Assembly (NCBI GenBank): GCA_902612605.1
Contig: CACMDY010000007.1
Coordinates: 1-38,492 of the forward strand
Length of the DNA: 38,492 nt
Source: an uncultured Pelagibacteraceae bacterium
GTDB taxonomy: Bacteria > Pseudomonadota > Alphaproteobacteria > Pelagibacterales > Pelagibacteraceae
Reading direction: 5' to 3'
In this document: piece after piece, positions 7,562 through 16,525 of the stretch
Layout of the letters: every line of letters starts with the position of its first letter
How positions within the stretch are numbered: position 1 is the stretch's first letter
The notes under the pieces: generated by a model
Seen by the model: only the letters and a program-made list of their open reading frames with translations
What the model was told of the DNA's origin: nothing
Database searches by the model: none
Translations under genes and position numbers: made by a program

Positions 7562-9712
7562 ATGGAGAATCTAGATTTGGAGTCAGTAAAATCATTTGTT
7601 GATACCCTTTGGGTTATAGACTGTGCAATTTTAGTTTTCATAATGCAGGCAGGTTTCATGTGTATGGAAACAGGTCTATCAAGGCATAAAAATAGTATTA
7701 ACGTAGCATTAAAAAACGCAGCTGATTTCGGCTTAGCGGTTGTAATCTTTTGGCTATTTGGTTTTGGCTTGATGTTTGGAAAGAGTTTCAATGGTTATTT
7801 TGGAACCGATTTATTCTTTTTTAAAACAAGCCAGGCGGAATATATGACATATTTTGTATTTCAGGCGATGTTTGTTGCAACAGCAGCAACAATTGTATCA
7901 GGAGCAGTTGCAGAGAGAATGAAATTTAATGGCTATTTAATTATTACAATTATAGCAACAGGAATTATATATCCAATAGTTGGACACTGGGCATGGTCGT
8001 CAAGTTATTTAAATAATATTGATGCTACAAGACAATTACTTGCAGTAACTGGACAAGTTAAAACTACTGGATGGCTTACAGATATTGGATTTGTTGACTT
8101 TGCAGGAAGTACAATAGTTCATTCAGTAGGTGGATGGATTGCATTATCAGCAGTTTTAATTTTAGGTCCAAGGATAGGAAAATATTCAGACGCAAACAAA
8201 GGAAAATTCACAGGTTCAAGTTTTCCTTTAGCAGTTTTGGGAACTTTAATTTTATGGTTTGGGTGGTTTGGTTTTAACGGCGGAAGTAATGGAGCCATGG
8301 ATGAAGCGGTTCCTTTAATTTTAATAAATACATTCCTTGCTGCTTCTTTTGGATTATTAACGGGTCTTGGAATTTCATTTGCATTATTTAAAAAACCAGA
8401 TCCTTACTATGTAATTCTTGGACCACTTGCAGGGTTAGTTGCAATAACTGCGGGATGTAATTCAATGACATCAGTAACCTCAATATTTGTTGGAATTATA
8501 GGAGCGGTAGTTGCAATTTTTGTAAATGAATTTTTAAATAAATTTGAAATAGATGATGTTGTTGGAGCTGTACCAGTTCATTTGGCAGCAGGTGTTTGGG
8601 GCACAATAGCAGTTGGATTATTTAGTGATCTTGAAATACTTGGAACTGGATTAACTAGATTAGAGCAAATTAAAGTGCAGTTTATTGGAATTGTTTCTAT
8701 TGGTGTATTCTCGTTTTTTGGATCATATATTTTATTGAAAATTTTAAATTACTTCTATCCTTTAAGAGTGAGTCCTTTACACGAAGAGTTAGGTCTTAAT
8801 ATTGCAGAACACAATGCAACTTCTGTGGAACATGATTTAATTACAATTTTAGAAAAACAATCTGAGTCCGGCGATTTAACCATAAGAGGCCCACAAGATC
8901 CATTTACTGCAGGAGGTGTTATTGGTCTTTATTACAATAGATTGATGAGCAAACTAGAAACTAGTGAAGCTGAAAAGAAAGTATGGAGAGATAGAATATC
9001 AAATGAAGTAAAACTTGCTGTTAAAGTTCAAGAAAATTTTCTACCAAAGAGGAATTTAGAAAATTACCCTGTACACGGAATTAATATTGCCGCTAGAGAA
9101 GTTTCCGGAGATTTCTTCAGCTTTTATCCTCATAATGATAGTGTTTATTTTATTATTGCAGATGTTGCCGGCAAAGGAATTCATGCTGGAATGGTAATGG
9201 CAAAAGCATCAACTCTTTTTGAAATAATGTCTAGAGACCAAGTAGATCCAGATGAAATGATGTTTCATATGAATAATGATCTTTTTTTAACTAAAACGGG
9301 TGGCATGTTTGTTACTAGTATATTGGGAGAATATAATATGAGGACTGATGAATTGAGATGGGTAAATGGAGGACATCAGCCAGCTATAATTAGATCATCA
9401 TCTGGAAATTATGAACAATTTGAGAGTAATTCACCACCTATGGGCGTAATTCTTCAAAAGGATAAATCAGTCTATAAAACTCACAAAGTTAAGCTAGAAA
9501 ATAATAGATTTTATGCTTTTACCGATGGTTTATCTGAAAGCTTAAATAGTTCAGGTGAAGAAATAGGGATAGATGGTTCATTAAAAATTATAGAGCAAAA
9601 TTTTAATACAGATTCTAGCAAACAATTATCAGATATATCAAATACGGTAATTAATACTGCTGGGGATAATAAGCTAAGTGACGACTTAACCTTAATATCC
9701 ATAGGTAAATAA
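7562..9712 (+). CDS. Ammonium transporter (Amt) fused to SpoIIE/RsbU-type PP2C serine phosphatase
   Basis: This 716-residue protein joins two complete domains. Residues 1-400 form an Amt/Mep channel with about 11 membrane helices. It has the pore twin histidines in 'AGSTIVHSVGG' (His187) and 'GAVPVHLAAGVW' (His340), plus 'AMFVATAATIVSGAVAERM' and 'WFGWFGFNGGSNG'. Residues 401-490 are a linker with 'LGLNIAEHNAT' and 'GGVIGLYYNRLM', resembling the region after Amt in other Amt-linked signalling proteins. Residues 490-716 are a PP2C domain with metal-binding aspartates at 'SGDFF' (Asp517), 'ADVAGKG' (Asp534), 'TDGLSE' (Asp655) and 'SDDLT' (Asp707/708). The expected role is ammonium-responsive dephosphorylation of a STAS protein; the likely substrate is the RsbV-like protein at 5855-6154. 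The RBS is AAGAGGA just upstream. Whether it still transports ammonium is unknown. Confidence 0.95.
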   Translation: MENLDLESVKSFVDTLWVIDCAILVFIMQAGFMCMETGLSRHKNSINVALKNAADFGLAVVIFWLFGFGLMFGKSFNGYFGTDLFFFKTSQAEYMTYFVFQAMFVATAATIVSGAVAERMKFNGYLIITIIATGIIYPIVGHWAWSSSYLNNIDATRQLLAVTGQVKTTGWLTDIGFVDFAGSTIVHSVGGWIALSAVLILGPRIGKYSDANKGKFTGSSFPLAVLGTLILWFGWFGFNGGSNGAMDEAVPLILINTFLAASFGLLTGLGISFALFKKPDPYYVILGPLAGLVAITAGCNSMTSVTSIFVGIIGAVVAIFVNEFLNKFEIDDVVGAVPVHLAAGVWGTIAVGLFSDLEILGTGLTRLEQIKVQFIGIVSIGVFSFFGSYILLKILNYFYPLRVSPLHEELGLNIAEHNATSVEHDLITILEKQSESGDLTIRGPQDPFTAGGVIGLYYNRLMSKLETSEAEKKVWRDRISNEVKLAVKVQENFLPKRNLENYPVHGINIAAREVSGDFFSFYPHNDSVYFIIADVAGKGIHAGMVMAKASTLFEIMSRDQVDPDEMMFHMNNDLFLTKTGGMFVTSILGEYNMRTDELRWVNGGHQPAIIRSSSGNYEQFESNSPPMGVILQKDKSVYKTHKVKLENNRFYAFTDGLSESLNSSGEEIGIDGSLKIIEQNFNTDSSKQLSDISNTVINTAGDNKLSDDLTLISIGK

Positions 9713-9749
9713 CAATCGAAGTAAAATAAACCCGCGATCAAATATCATA

Positions 9750-9755
9750 TATAAT
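9750..9755 (+). promoter_or_regulatory. Candidate -10 box upstream of the FAD dehydrogenase gene
   Basis: TATAAT lies 29 bases upstream of the GTG start, within TCATATATAAT (9745-9755). The same 11-mer precedes the gene at 16941. No good -35 is seen, so this is tentative. Confidence 0.3.
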
Positions 9756-9784
9756 AAGCAGATCTAAGAAAATATATTTTAAGT

Positions 9785-11026
9785 GTGGATGAAAAAAATC
9801 TAAAAGTTGGAATTATTGGTGCAGGCATTCAGGGTGTTTGCAACGCTTTATTTTTGCAAAAAAAAGGTTTTCAAGTAACACTTTTTGATAGAGAAGAGCC
9901 TGGTAGTGCAGCATCTTATGGAAATGCTGGTCACTTTTCTCCCTATGCGTCCGTTCCTTTAAACAGACCAGATGTTATAGCAGATGTCCCTTCTATGTTA
10001 ATTAGTTCAAGAGGACCTCTTGCTTTAAAATGGAACTATGTACCAAAAATGATTCCTTGGTTTGCGAGATTTATCTTAAATTGCAGGGAAGAAAAAATGA
10101 TGCATACAGCTAAAAATATGCACCAAATTTTAGATCAGTCTTTGCCAGCCTTTGATGAATTATTTGATGAAATTAATCTTGAGGGATTAGTAGAAAATAA
10201 TGGAATTCTTTATGTATGGACTGATCAAAATATGAAGAGTAGAGAATTAGAAATTCGAATTAGAGATCAGCTAGGAGTAAAACAACAATTAGTTAATAAA
10301 AAAGAAATTCATGATTTAGAACCCAATTTAAAACCATTTTATCATGGTGGAGTTTTTTATGATTATGCAAGACACGCAAGAAACCCAAGAAAAATTTTAA
10401 TTAAATTATTTGAGAATTTTGTAAACAAAGGTGGAAAGTTTTTAAAATTAAATATTCAAAATATAGATTTTGATGAAGAAAAACCTGTTTTAAGAACAGA
10501 AACCCAAAGATTTATTTTTGATAAACTTGTGATTGCTTGTGGAGCATTTTCAAAAAGATTAACTGATAAACTTCATGAAAATATACCATTAGATACTGAA
10601 AGAGGATATCATGTTCATTTTAAAGATTATGACCATTTAATTTCAAGGCCTATTGTATATTCAAATAGAGGTTTTGGAATGACACCTATGGAACAAGGAT
10701 TAAGAGTTGTTGGAACTGTTGAATTTGGAGGTTTGGAAAACTCTCCATCTAAATCTAGAATAAAAAACTTAATTCTTAATGCTAAAGATATGTTGGATGG
10801 TTTACCTGAACATAAAGACGAATGGCTAGGTTTTAGACCTACATTACCAGATTTTCTTCCAGTTATTGGCCCTTCAAAAAACTATAAAAACGTTTTTTAT
10901 TCTTTTGGTCATCATCATTTAGGTTGGACACTTGGTGCAATATCAGGAAAAATCATATCTAAAATGATTTCAGGTGAGAATACTAACTTAGATCTGCAAC
11001 CATACAGTTCAATAAGGTTTAGTTAA
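9785..11026 (+). CDS. FAD-dependent D-amino-acid dehydrogenase/oxidase (DadA-like, DAO family)
   Basis: The 413-residue protein has an N-terminal Rossmann FAD-binding motif ('VGIIGAGIQGVCNALFLQ', residues 8-25), the DadA-like 'SYGNAGHFSPYA' segment near 44-55, and a C-terminal FAD contact region with 'FRPTLPDFLPVIG' and 'HHHLGWTLGAISGK'. This arrangement matches DadA-type flavoproteins that oxidise D-amino acids or related imino/sarcosine-type substrates. The precise substrate cannot be read from sequence. The start is GTG 9785: an ATG 4 bases further on is out of frame, and the glycine-rich motif would be too close to any internal start. A DMT exporter gene follows after 27 bases on the same strand. 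Confidence 0.85.
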   Translation: MDEKNLKVGIIGAGIQGVCNALFLQKKGFQVTLFDREEPGSAASYGNAGHFSPYASVPLNRPDVIADVPSMLISSRGPLALKWNYVPKMIPWFARFILNCREEKMMHTAKNMHQILDQSLPAFDELFDEINLEGLVENNGILYVWTDQNMKSRELEIRIRDQLGVKQQLVNKKEIHDLEPNLKPFYHGGVFYDYARHARNPRKILIKLFENFVNKGGKFLKLNIQNIDFDEEKPVLRTETQRFIFDKLVIACGAFSKRLTDKLHENIPLDTERGYHVHFKDYDHLISRPIVYSNRGFGMTPMEQGLRVVGTVEFGGLENSPSKSRIKNLILNAKDMLDGLPEHKDEWLGFRPTLPDFLPVIGPSKNYKNVFYSFGHHHLGWTLGAISGKIISKMISGENTNLDLQPYSSIRFS

Positions 11027-11053
11027 AATTAATCTTTTATAGTACTCTATTTA

Positions 11054-11959
11054 ATGCTTGAAAATAAAAGTAATATAATAATCGCATCTATTTTGCTTTT
11101 TTTAGCAGCCTTGTTTTGGTCAGGAAATTTTATTGTGGGAAAGATAGCAGGTTTAAATGAAATACCTCCAATATCATTAAACATATTAAGGTGGTCACTG
11201 GCGTTTCTAATTTTACTACCTTTTACTTACAAAGAGATGCTTAAAAAAAAAGAATTAATTTTTAAAAATATTTATCTTTTATGTTTTCTAGGGATAACAG
11301 CAGTTAGTATCTTTAATTCAGCACTTTTTTATTCTTTAAAAACTACTCAAGTGATTACGGGTGTGCTGATGATCTCAACTGTTCCAGTTATGATCATTTT
11401 ATTTTCTATAATTTTAAAAATAGAAAAAACTAATACATTTCAAGTTTTGGGAGTTATATTTTCTTTGTTGGGTGTATTATTTATAATTTCAAAAGCAGAT
11501 TTTGAAGTTTTTAAAAATTTAGCTTTTGAAAAAGGAGATTTATTTGCATTATTTGCAATGATATCCTGGTCACTTTATTCAGCGCTTTTAAAGAAAAAAA
11601 ATTATGGATTATCTCCAATAACTTTACTTCAAGTTGTAATTGGTCTCGGTGTAATATTTCTTATACCAATGTATGCAATAGATTATATTTATATTGGTAA
11701 TCGAATTACACTTAATACAAATTTCATTCTTGTCTTATCTTATGTTGTTTTGTTACCTGGAATCATTTCTTTTTTTTTCTGGATAAAGGGTGTTGCTTTA
11801 ATAGGAGCTAATAGAGCAGGAATTTATTTACATTTAATGCCAATTCTTGCTGCAATTCTTGCAATGATAATATTTGATGAAGTATTACTATTTTATCATT
11901 ATATCGGTGGAATATTTATTATTTCAGGGATATTACTTTCAAACAAAAAAAATGCTTAA
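11054..11959 (+). CDS. EamA/DMT-superfamily transporter
   Basis: The 301-residue integral membrane protein has about ten hydrophobic helices in two EamA repeats. The first begins 'LLFLAALFWSGNFIVGKIAG' and the second near residue 160 ('GDLFALFAMISWSLYSALLK'). The paired Trp/Ser pattern at each repeat start is characteristic. DMT proteins usually export metabolites such as amino acids, and the substrate cannot be told here. It sits between an amino-acid dehydrogenase and a 2-hydroxyacid dehydrogenase. It overlaps the latter by 8 bases, so a role in amino- or hydroxy-acid handling is plausible. Confidence 0.88.
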   Translation: MLENKSNIIIASILLFLAALFWSGNFIVGKIAGLNEIPPISLNILRWSLAFLILLPFTYKEMLKKKELIFKNIYLLCFLGITAVSIFNSALFYSLKTTQVITGVLMISTVPVMIILFSIILKIEKTNTFQVLGVIFSLLGVLFIISKADFEVFKNLAFEKGDLFALFAMISWSLYSALLKKKNYGLSPITLLQVVIGLGVIFLIPMYAIDYIYIGNRITLNTNFILVLSYVVLLPGIISFFFWIKGVALIGANRAGIYLHLMPILAAILAMIIFDEVLLFYHYIGGIFIISGILLSNKKNA

Positions 11960-12902
11960 AGTAGCTATACTCGACGATTATCAGAATATTGCAAAAGACT
12001 TTATTGATATTAAAAAATTATCCTCAACATACGAATTTCAGATATTTAATGAGCCCTTTGAAAATGAGGACGATTCCATTGAACAATTAAAAGAATTTGA
12101 AGTTCTATTTATAATGAGAGAAAGAACAAAAATAACAAAAAAATTTATAGAGAGTTTAAAAAAATTAAAATTAATTGTTACTAGTGGTATGAGAAATAAA
12201 TCAATAGATTTAGAAGCTGCTAAAAAAAATAAAGTTGTTGTTTGTGGCACTGAAATTAATAGTAATCCAACGCCAGAGTTAACTTGGGCATTAATTTTAG
12301 GTTTAGCTAGAAATTTTAAATCGGAAATAGATAATATGTATCAAGGATACTGGCAATCAACTCTTGGTGTAGAATTAAAAGGTAAAATTCTAGGCTTATT
12401 AGGACTGGGCAGAGTTGGATCTCAGGTTGCAAAAATTGGTAAAGCTTTTGGAATGCAAATTATTGCTTGGAGTGAAAATTTAAACTTAGATAAATGTAAA
12501 GAGCTTGATGTTTTACCTTGTAGCAAAGATGACTTAATTGAAAATTCAGACTTTCTATCAATTCACGTTCAAGGAGGAGATAGATATAAAGATTGTATTA
12601 CTATTAAAGAATTTGAGAAAATGAAAAAAACTTCATATTTAATAAACACTTCAAGAGGTGAAATAGTTAATGAAGATGATTTAATTATAGCATTATCAAC
12701 AAATATTATAGCCGGTGCAGGTTTGGATGTTTATGAAGAAGAACCTTTGCCGGAAAGTCACAAACTTAGATTTGTACAAAACGCTCTCTTACTGCCTCAT
12801 ATTGGATATGTCACCGCTGAAAATTATGCAACATTCTACTCTCAAATGATTGAAAATCTAGATAGTTTTATGTCTGGTAAACCGAAAAGAGTTATTGAAT
12901 AA
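11952..12902 (+). CDS. D-isomer-specific 2-hydroxyacid dehydrogenase
   Basis: I take ATG 11952 as the start because 'MLKVAILDDYQN' begins the normal N-terminal domain; a longer frame to 11874 lies wholly inside the upstream transporter gene. The 316-residue protein has the NAD-binding fingerprint 'LGLGRVG' (150-156) and the catalytic triad Arg235 ('NTSRGEIV'), Glu264 ('YEEEPLP') and His283 ('LLPHIGY'). The family interconverts 2-oxo acids and D-2-hydroxy acids (glyoxylate/hydroxypyruvate reductase, phosphoglycerate dehydrogenase and others), and the substrate is not determined by these motifs. It lacks an ACT domain, so it is not a full-length SerA. It is translationally linked to the DMT gene. 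Confidence 0.9.
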   Translation: MLKVAILDDYQNIAKDFIDIKKLSSTYEFQIFNEPFENEDDSIEQLKEFEVLFIMRERTKITKKFIESLKKLKLIVTSGMRNKSIDLEAAKKNKVVVCGTEINSNPTPELTWALILGLARNFKSEIDNMYQGYWQSTLGVELKGKILGLLGLGRVGSQVAKIGKAFGMQIIAWSENLNLDKCKELDVLPCSKDDLIENSDFLSIHVQGGDRYKDCITIKEFEKMKKTSYLINTSRGEIVNEDDLIIALSTNIIAGAGLDVYEEEPLPESHKLRFVQNALLLPHIGYVTAENYATFYSQMIENLDSFMSGKPKRVIE

Positions 12903-12949
12903 ATTAAATTAAGACAATTTTTACAGATAAAAATTTTAATTTTTTGTGT

Positions 12950-12955
12950 ATAATT
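12950..12955 (+). promoter_or_regulatory. Candidate -10 box immediately upstream of aceE
   Basis: TATAAT lies only 6 bases before ATG 12962. Transcription would start at or next to the start codon and give a leaderless mRNA. No purine-rich ribosome-binding site is present upstream of the ATG, which fits. There is no convincing -35. Confidence 0.35.
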
Positions 12956-12961
12956 ATCTTG

Positions 12962-15616
12962 ATGAGCAAAGAATTTAAAGCTAATCAAAACCAAAAATTA
13001 GATAATCAAGAATTGACTGATTGGTTAGACTCTCTTGATGCAGTAGTTGAAAATCATGGTAGAGAGGGTGCCAAACTAATTTTAGAAAAACTTGAGAAAA
13101 GAGCAAAAGATTTAAGGGTATTATATTCACCAGTTCCATATTCACCATACAGAAATACGATATCTCAATATGATCAAGGAATTTATCCTGGAGATTTAGA
13201 AATCGAAGAAAAAATTACAGCAATTTTAAGATGGAATGCTTTAACTATGGTTATGAAAGCAAATAAAAATTATGGTGGGCTTGGAGGACATATAGCAAGT
13301 TATGCATCTTTCGCTGAAGTATTTGAAACGGGATTTAATCATTTTTTTAAAGGTGGTGATGAAGCAGATTTAATTTTTTATCAATCGCAGTGTACAACTG
13401 GGATATACGCAAGATCTTTTTTAGAGGGAAGATTAACTAAAAATCATTTGGAACATTATAGACAAGAATTAAACGAGCAAGGACTGTCATCATATTGCCA
13501 TCCATATTTAATGAGAGATTACTGGACATTTACCACATCATCGATGGGAATAGGTTTGGTTAATGCAATTTACCAAGCTCGTTTCATGAAATATTTAGAA
13601 AATAGAAACTTATTAAAAACAAATAAAAGAGTATGGGGTTTATTTGGAGATGGTGAAATGGATGAACCTGAAAGTTTAGCTGGATTATCTATCGCATCAA
13701 GAGAAAAGTTAGATAATTTAACTTTTATTATAAATTGTAATCTTCAAAGATTAGATGGACCCGTGAGAGGTAACGGACAAATAATTCAGGAACTGGAAAC
13801 AATCTTTAAAGCTAATGGATGGAATGTAATTAAAGTTCTATGGGGATCTGAATGGGATAAAATTTTTCAACAAGATAAAGATCATTTGTTATTAAAGCGT
13901 TTTGCTAAAACCGTAGATGGAAAATACCAAACATTAGGTGCAAGAGATGGTGAGTATAACCTTAAAAACTTTTTTGCAGAGGATCCAGAAGTTTTAAAAT
14001 TGGTTTCTTCACTCAGTAAAGATGAAATTGATAAACTTAAAAGGGGAGGCCATGATTTTAAAAAACTTTATGCTGCCTTTAATGCTGCTGTCAAAACTAA
14101 GGGTAAACCTACAGTTATTTTAGCTAAAACAAAAAAAGGTTATGGAATGGGTAAAGCTGGCGAGTCAAAAATGACTAACCACCAGCAAAAAGAATTAAAT
14201 TTTGATGCATTAAAAGAGTTTAGAGATCGTTTTCAATTAGATATTCCAGACAATAAACTAGAAAACATGGAGTTTTATAAACCAGATGAAAATTCTGAGG
14301 AAATAAAATATTTAAAAAAAAGAAGGGAAGCTTTAGGGGGATCTTTACCTAAAAGAAGCTTTAAAGAAGTTGAATTAGTTACTCCAAAAATTGAAAAACA
14401 TTCAAACTTTTTATTCGAAGAAAGTGACAGAGAATATTCAACAACGACTGGACTAGTAAGATCTTTAGGAAACATAATGAGAGATAAAGAGTTTGGAAAA
14501 AGAGTTGTTCCAATAGTTGCTGATGAAGCTAGGACTTTTGGAATGGCTAATTTATTTTCACAAATTGGAATATATTCACCAGAAGGTCAGTTATATGAAC
14601 CCGAAGATGCGACTTCAATTTTGAAATATCAAGAATCAAAAACAGGACAATTATTAGAGGAAGGAATTAATGAAGCCGGAGCCATATCTTCATGGCTAGC
14701 AGCAGCTACATCTTACAGCAATCATAATTTTCCAATGATGCCGTTTTATATTTTTTATTCAATGTTTGGTTTTCAAAGAATTGGAGATTTGATTTGGGCG
14801 GCAGCTGATCAAATGCCTAGAGGATTTTTGATTGGTGCAACAGCTGGCCGAACTACTTTAGCTGGAGAAGGATTGCAGCACCAAGATGGACAAAGTCATA
14901 TAATTGCTTCAACATTTCCAAATTTAAAATCCTACGATCCTTGTTTTGCAAGCGAGCTTGCAATTATATTTGATGAAGGAATGAAAAGAATGATGACAGA
15001 ATGCAGAGATGAATTTTATTATATTACCGTTAATAATGAAAAGTACTCTCATCCAAAAATTGATATAAAAAATAAAGATGGAATAATAAAAGGTGGCTAC
15101 CTATTTAAAGATCAATCAAATGAAAAAATAAACATAAATTTATTAGGATCTGGACCAATTTTTAGAGAATGTATTGAAGCTTCTAAAATACTTAAAGATG
15201 AATATGGAATTGGCACAAGATTATACAGCATAACAAGTTATTCAGAGCTAGAAAAAAATGCTAAATCAATTTTAAGACAAAACACATTGTCTCCTGCAAA
15301 TAAAAAACAAAATTATTTGCAGCAGCTAATTTCTAATGACGACCCTATAATTGCTACTTCAGATTATGTAAGATCATATTCACAATTAATCTCTAGCCAC
15401 ATAAATAATAAGTTTCTAGCGATGGGCACAGATGGATTTGGAAGAAGTGATACGCGAAAAAATTTAAGAGATTTCTTTGAGGTAGATAGCAAACATATAG
15501 TCGTAAGTTCTTTGTATACACTTTATGAAGATAAGAAAGTCCCATTACAAACATTAGAAAAAGCGATTAGTAAATATAATCTAAATAATAACAAAAATAA
15601 TCCTTGGGAAGTATAG
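12962..15616 (+). CDS. aceE: Pyruvate dehydrogenase E1 component, homodimeric type
   Basis: The 884-residue protein matches the homodimeric E1 of the pyruvate dehydrogenase complex (E. coli AceE, 887 residues), which decarboxylates pyruvate and transfers the acetyl group to lipoyl E2. The thiamine-diphosphate motif 'GDGEMDEPESLAGLS' starts at residue 229 and continues to 'NCNLQRLDGPVRGNG'. The N-terminal 'YSPVPYSPYRNTISQYDQG' region, 'HHQQKELNFDALKEFRDRF'-like middle section (here NHQQ) and 'TLAGEGLQHQDGQSH' are all typical. ATG 12962 is preferred over an upstream ATG at 12944, which adds a poor hydrophobic extension and sits in the promoter region. No aceF or lpd follows; the next gene is an unrelated hydrolase, so E2 and E3 must be encoded elsewhere. 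Confidence 0.97.
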   Translation: MSKEFKANQNQKLDNQELTDWLDSLDAVVENHGREGAKLILEKLEKRAKDLRVLYSPVPYSPYRNTISQYDQGIYPGDLEIEEKITAILRWNALTMVMKANKNYGGLGGHIASYASFAEVFETGFNHFFKGGDEADLIFYQSQCTTGIYARSFLEGRLTKNHLEHYRQELNEQGLSSYCHPYLMRDYWTFTTSSMGIGLVNAIYQARFMKYLENRNLLKTNKRVWGLFGDGEMDEPESLAGLSIASREKLDNLTFIINCNLQRLDGPVRGNGQIIQELETIFKANGWNVIKVLWGSEWDKIFQQDKDHLLLKRFAKTVDGKYQTLGARDGEYNLKNFFAEDPEVLKLVSSLSKDEIDKLKRGGHDFKKLYAAFNAAVKTKGKPTVILAKTKKGYGMGKAGESKMTNHQQKELNFDALKEFRDRFQLDIPDNKLENMEFYKPDENSEEIKYLKKRREALGGSLPKRSFKEVELVTPKIEKHSNFLFEESDREYSTTTGLVRSLGNIMRDKEFGKRVVPIVADEARTFGMANLFSQIGIYSPEGQLYEPEDATSILKYQESKTGQLLEEGINEAGAISSWLAAATSYSNHNFPMMPFYIFYSMFGFQRIGDLIWAAADQMPRGFLIGATAGRTTLAGEGLQHQDGQSHIIASTFPNLKSYDPCFASELAIIFDEGMKRMMTECRDEFYYITVNNEKYSHPKIDIKNKDGIIKGGYLFKDQSNEKININLLGSGPIFRECIEASKILKDEYGIGTRLYSITSYSELEKNAKSILRQNTLSPANKKQNYLQQLISNDDPIIATSDYVRSYSQLISSHINNKFLAMGTDGFGRSDTRKNLRDFFEVDSKHIVVSSLYTLYEDKKVPLQTLEKAISKYNLNNNKNNPWEV

Positions 15617-15631
15617 TCCCTTCTAATTTTT

Positions 15632-16525
15632 ATGGAATTACCTGTCGTCAATCATAAAGATTATGAAGCTCAATTAAATGATGATAATAAATTTCCAATA
15701 AAAAAATTTGGAGAGTTAGCTAAAGCATTAATCAAAAATAAAATAGTTAAAAATTTCTTTATTCCTGAGCCATGCTCAGTAGAAACTTTAAAAGAGGCAC
15801 ATACAGAAGACTATATAAATAAAATAAAAAATAAAACTTTAGATAAAAACGAAATTAGAAAAATTGGTTTTCCTTTAGTTGACAGTGTAGTTAGAAGGTC
15901 ATTTATTGCAACTGGAGGAACTGTCCTTGCTACAAAACTAGCTTTAAATTATGGCATAGCGTGTAATACTGCAGGAGGCAGCCATCATGCAACATCTAAT
16001 GAAGGAGCTGGATTTTGTGTTTTTAATGATGTTGCGGTAGCAGCCAAATATTTAACCTCAAGAGGATTAGCAAATAAAATTTTAATTATCGATTTAGATG
16101 TTCACCAAGGTAATGGCAATTCTGAAATATTTAAAAATGACAATCAAGTCTTTACATTCAGCATGCATTCGAAAGTTAATTATCCGGCAAAAAAATCAGT
16201 AAGTGATCTTGATATTGAATTAGAGGAAAATTTAGAAGATAGAGAATATATTGATATTTTAAAAAATAACCTTAAATATTTAAATGAAGAAGAGTTTGAT
16301 TTTGTTTTCTATATCGCTGGAGTTGATATTCACTATAATGATAGGTTGGGTAAACTAAAAATTTCTGATAATGGTATATTTGAAAGAGATGAATTAGTTA
16401 TTGATAATTTCTTCTCAAATAAAATTCCTATATGTGGAGTATTAGGAGGTGGCTACAACCAAGATTTTAATAAACTAATAGAATTACATTCTAGTTTACA
16501 TAAAACATGTGCTAAATTTTTATAA
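15632..16525 (+). CDS. Histone-deacetylase-fold family hydrolase (acetoin-utilisation/polyamine deacetylase-like)
   Basis: The 297-residue protein shows the zinc deacetylase signatures of the arginase/HDAC fold. The charge-relay pair is His118-His119 ('GGSHHATSNEGAGFCVFND'), the zinc ligands are Asp156 and His158 ('DLDVHQGNGN') plus Asp237 ('GVDIHYNDRLG'), and the catalytic Tyr is in 'LGGGYN' (Tyr275). All key residues are present, so it should be active. Bacterial members deacetylate acetylpolyamines, acetyl-lysine-like groups or small amides, and the substrate is open. It starts 15 bases after aceE and its stop overlaps the msrB start by one base. Confidence 0.9.
   Translation: MELPVVNHKDYEAQLNDDNKFPIKKFGELAKALIKNKIVKNFFIPEPCSVETLKEAHTEDYINKIKNKTLDKNEIRKIGFPLVDSVVRRSFIATGGTVLATKLALNYGIACNTAGGSHHATSNEGAGFCVFNDVAVAAKYLTSRGLANKILIIDLDVHQGNGNSEIFKNDNQVFTFSMHSKVNYPAKKSVSDLDIELEENLEDREYIDILKNNLKYLNEEEFDFVFYIAGVDIHYNDRLGKLKISDNGIFERDELVIDNFFSNKIPICGVLGGGYNQDFNKLIELHSSLHKTCAKFL

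Noticed and set aside
11874..11951. N-terminal extension of the 2-hydroxyacid dehydrogenase to 11874
   Set aside because: The extension overlaps the upstream transporter's coding sequence and has no counterpart in the family; 'MLKVAILDDYQ' is the normal N-terminus.
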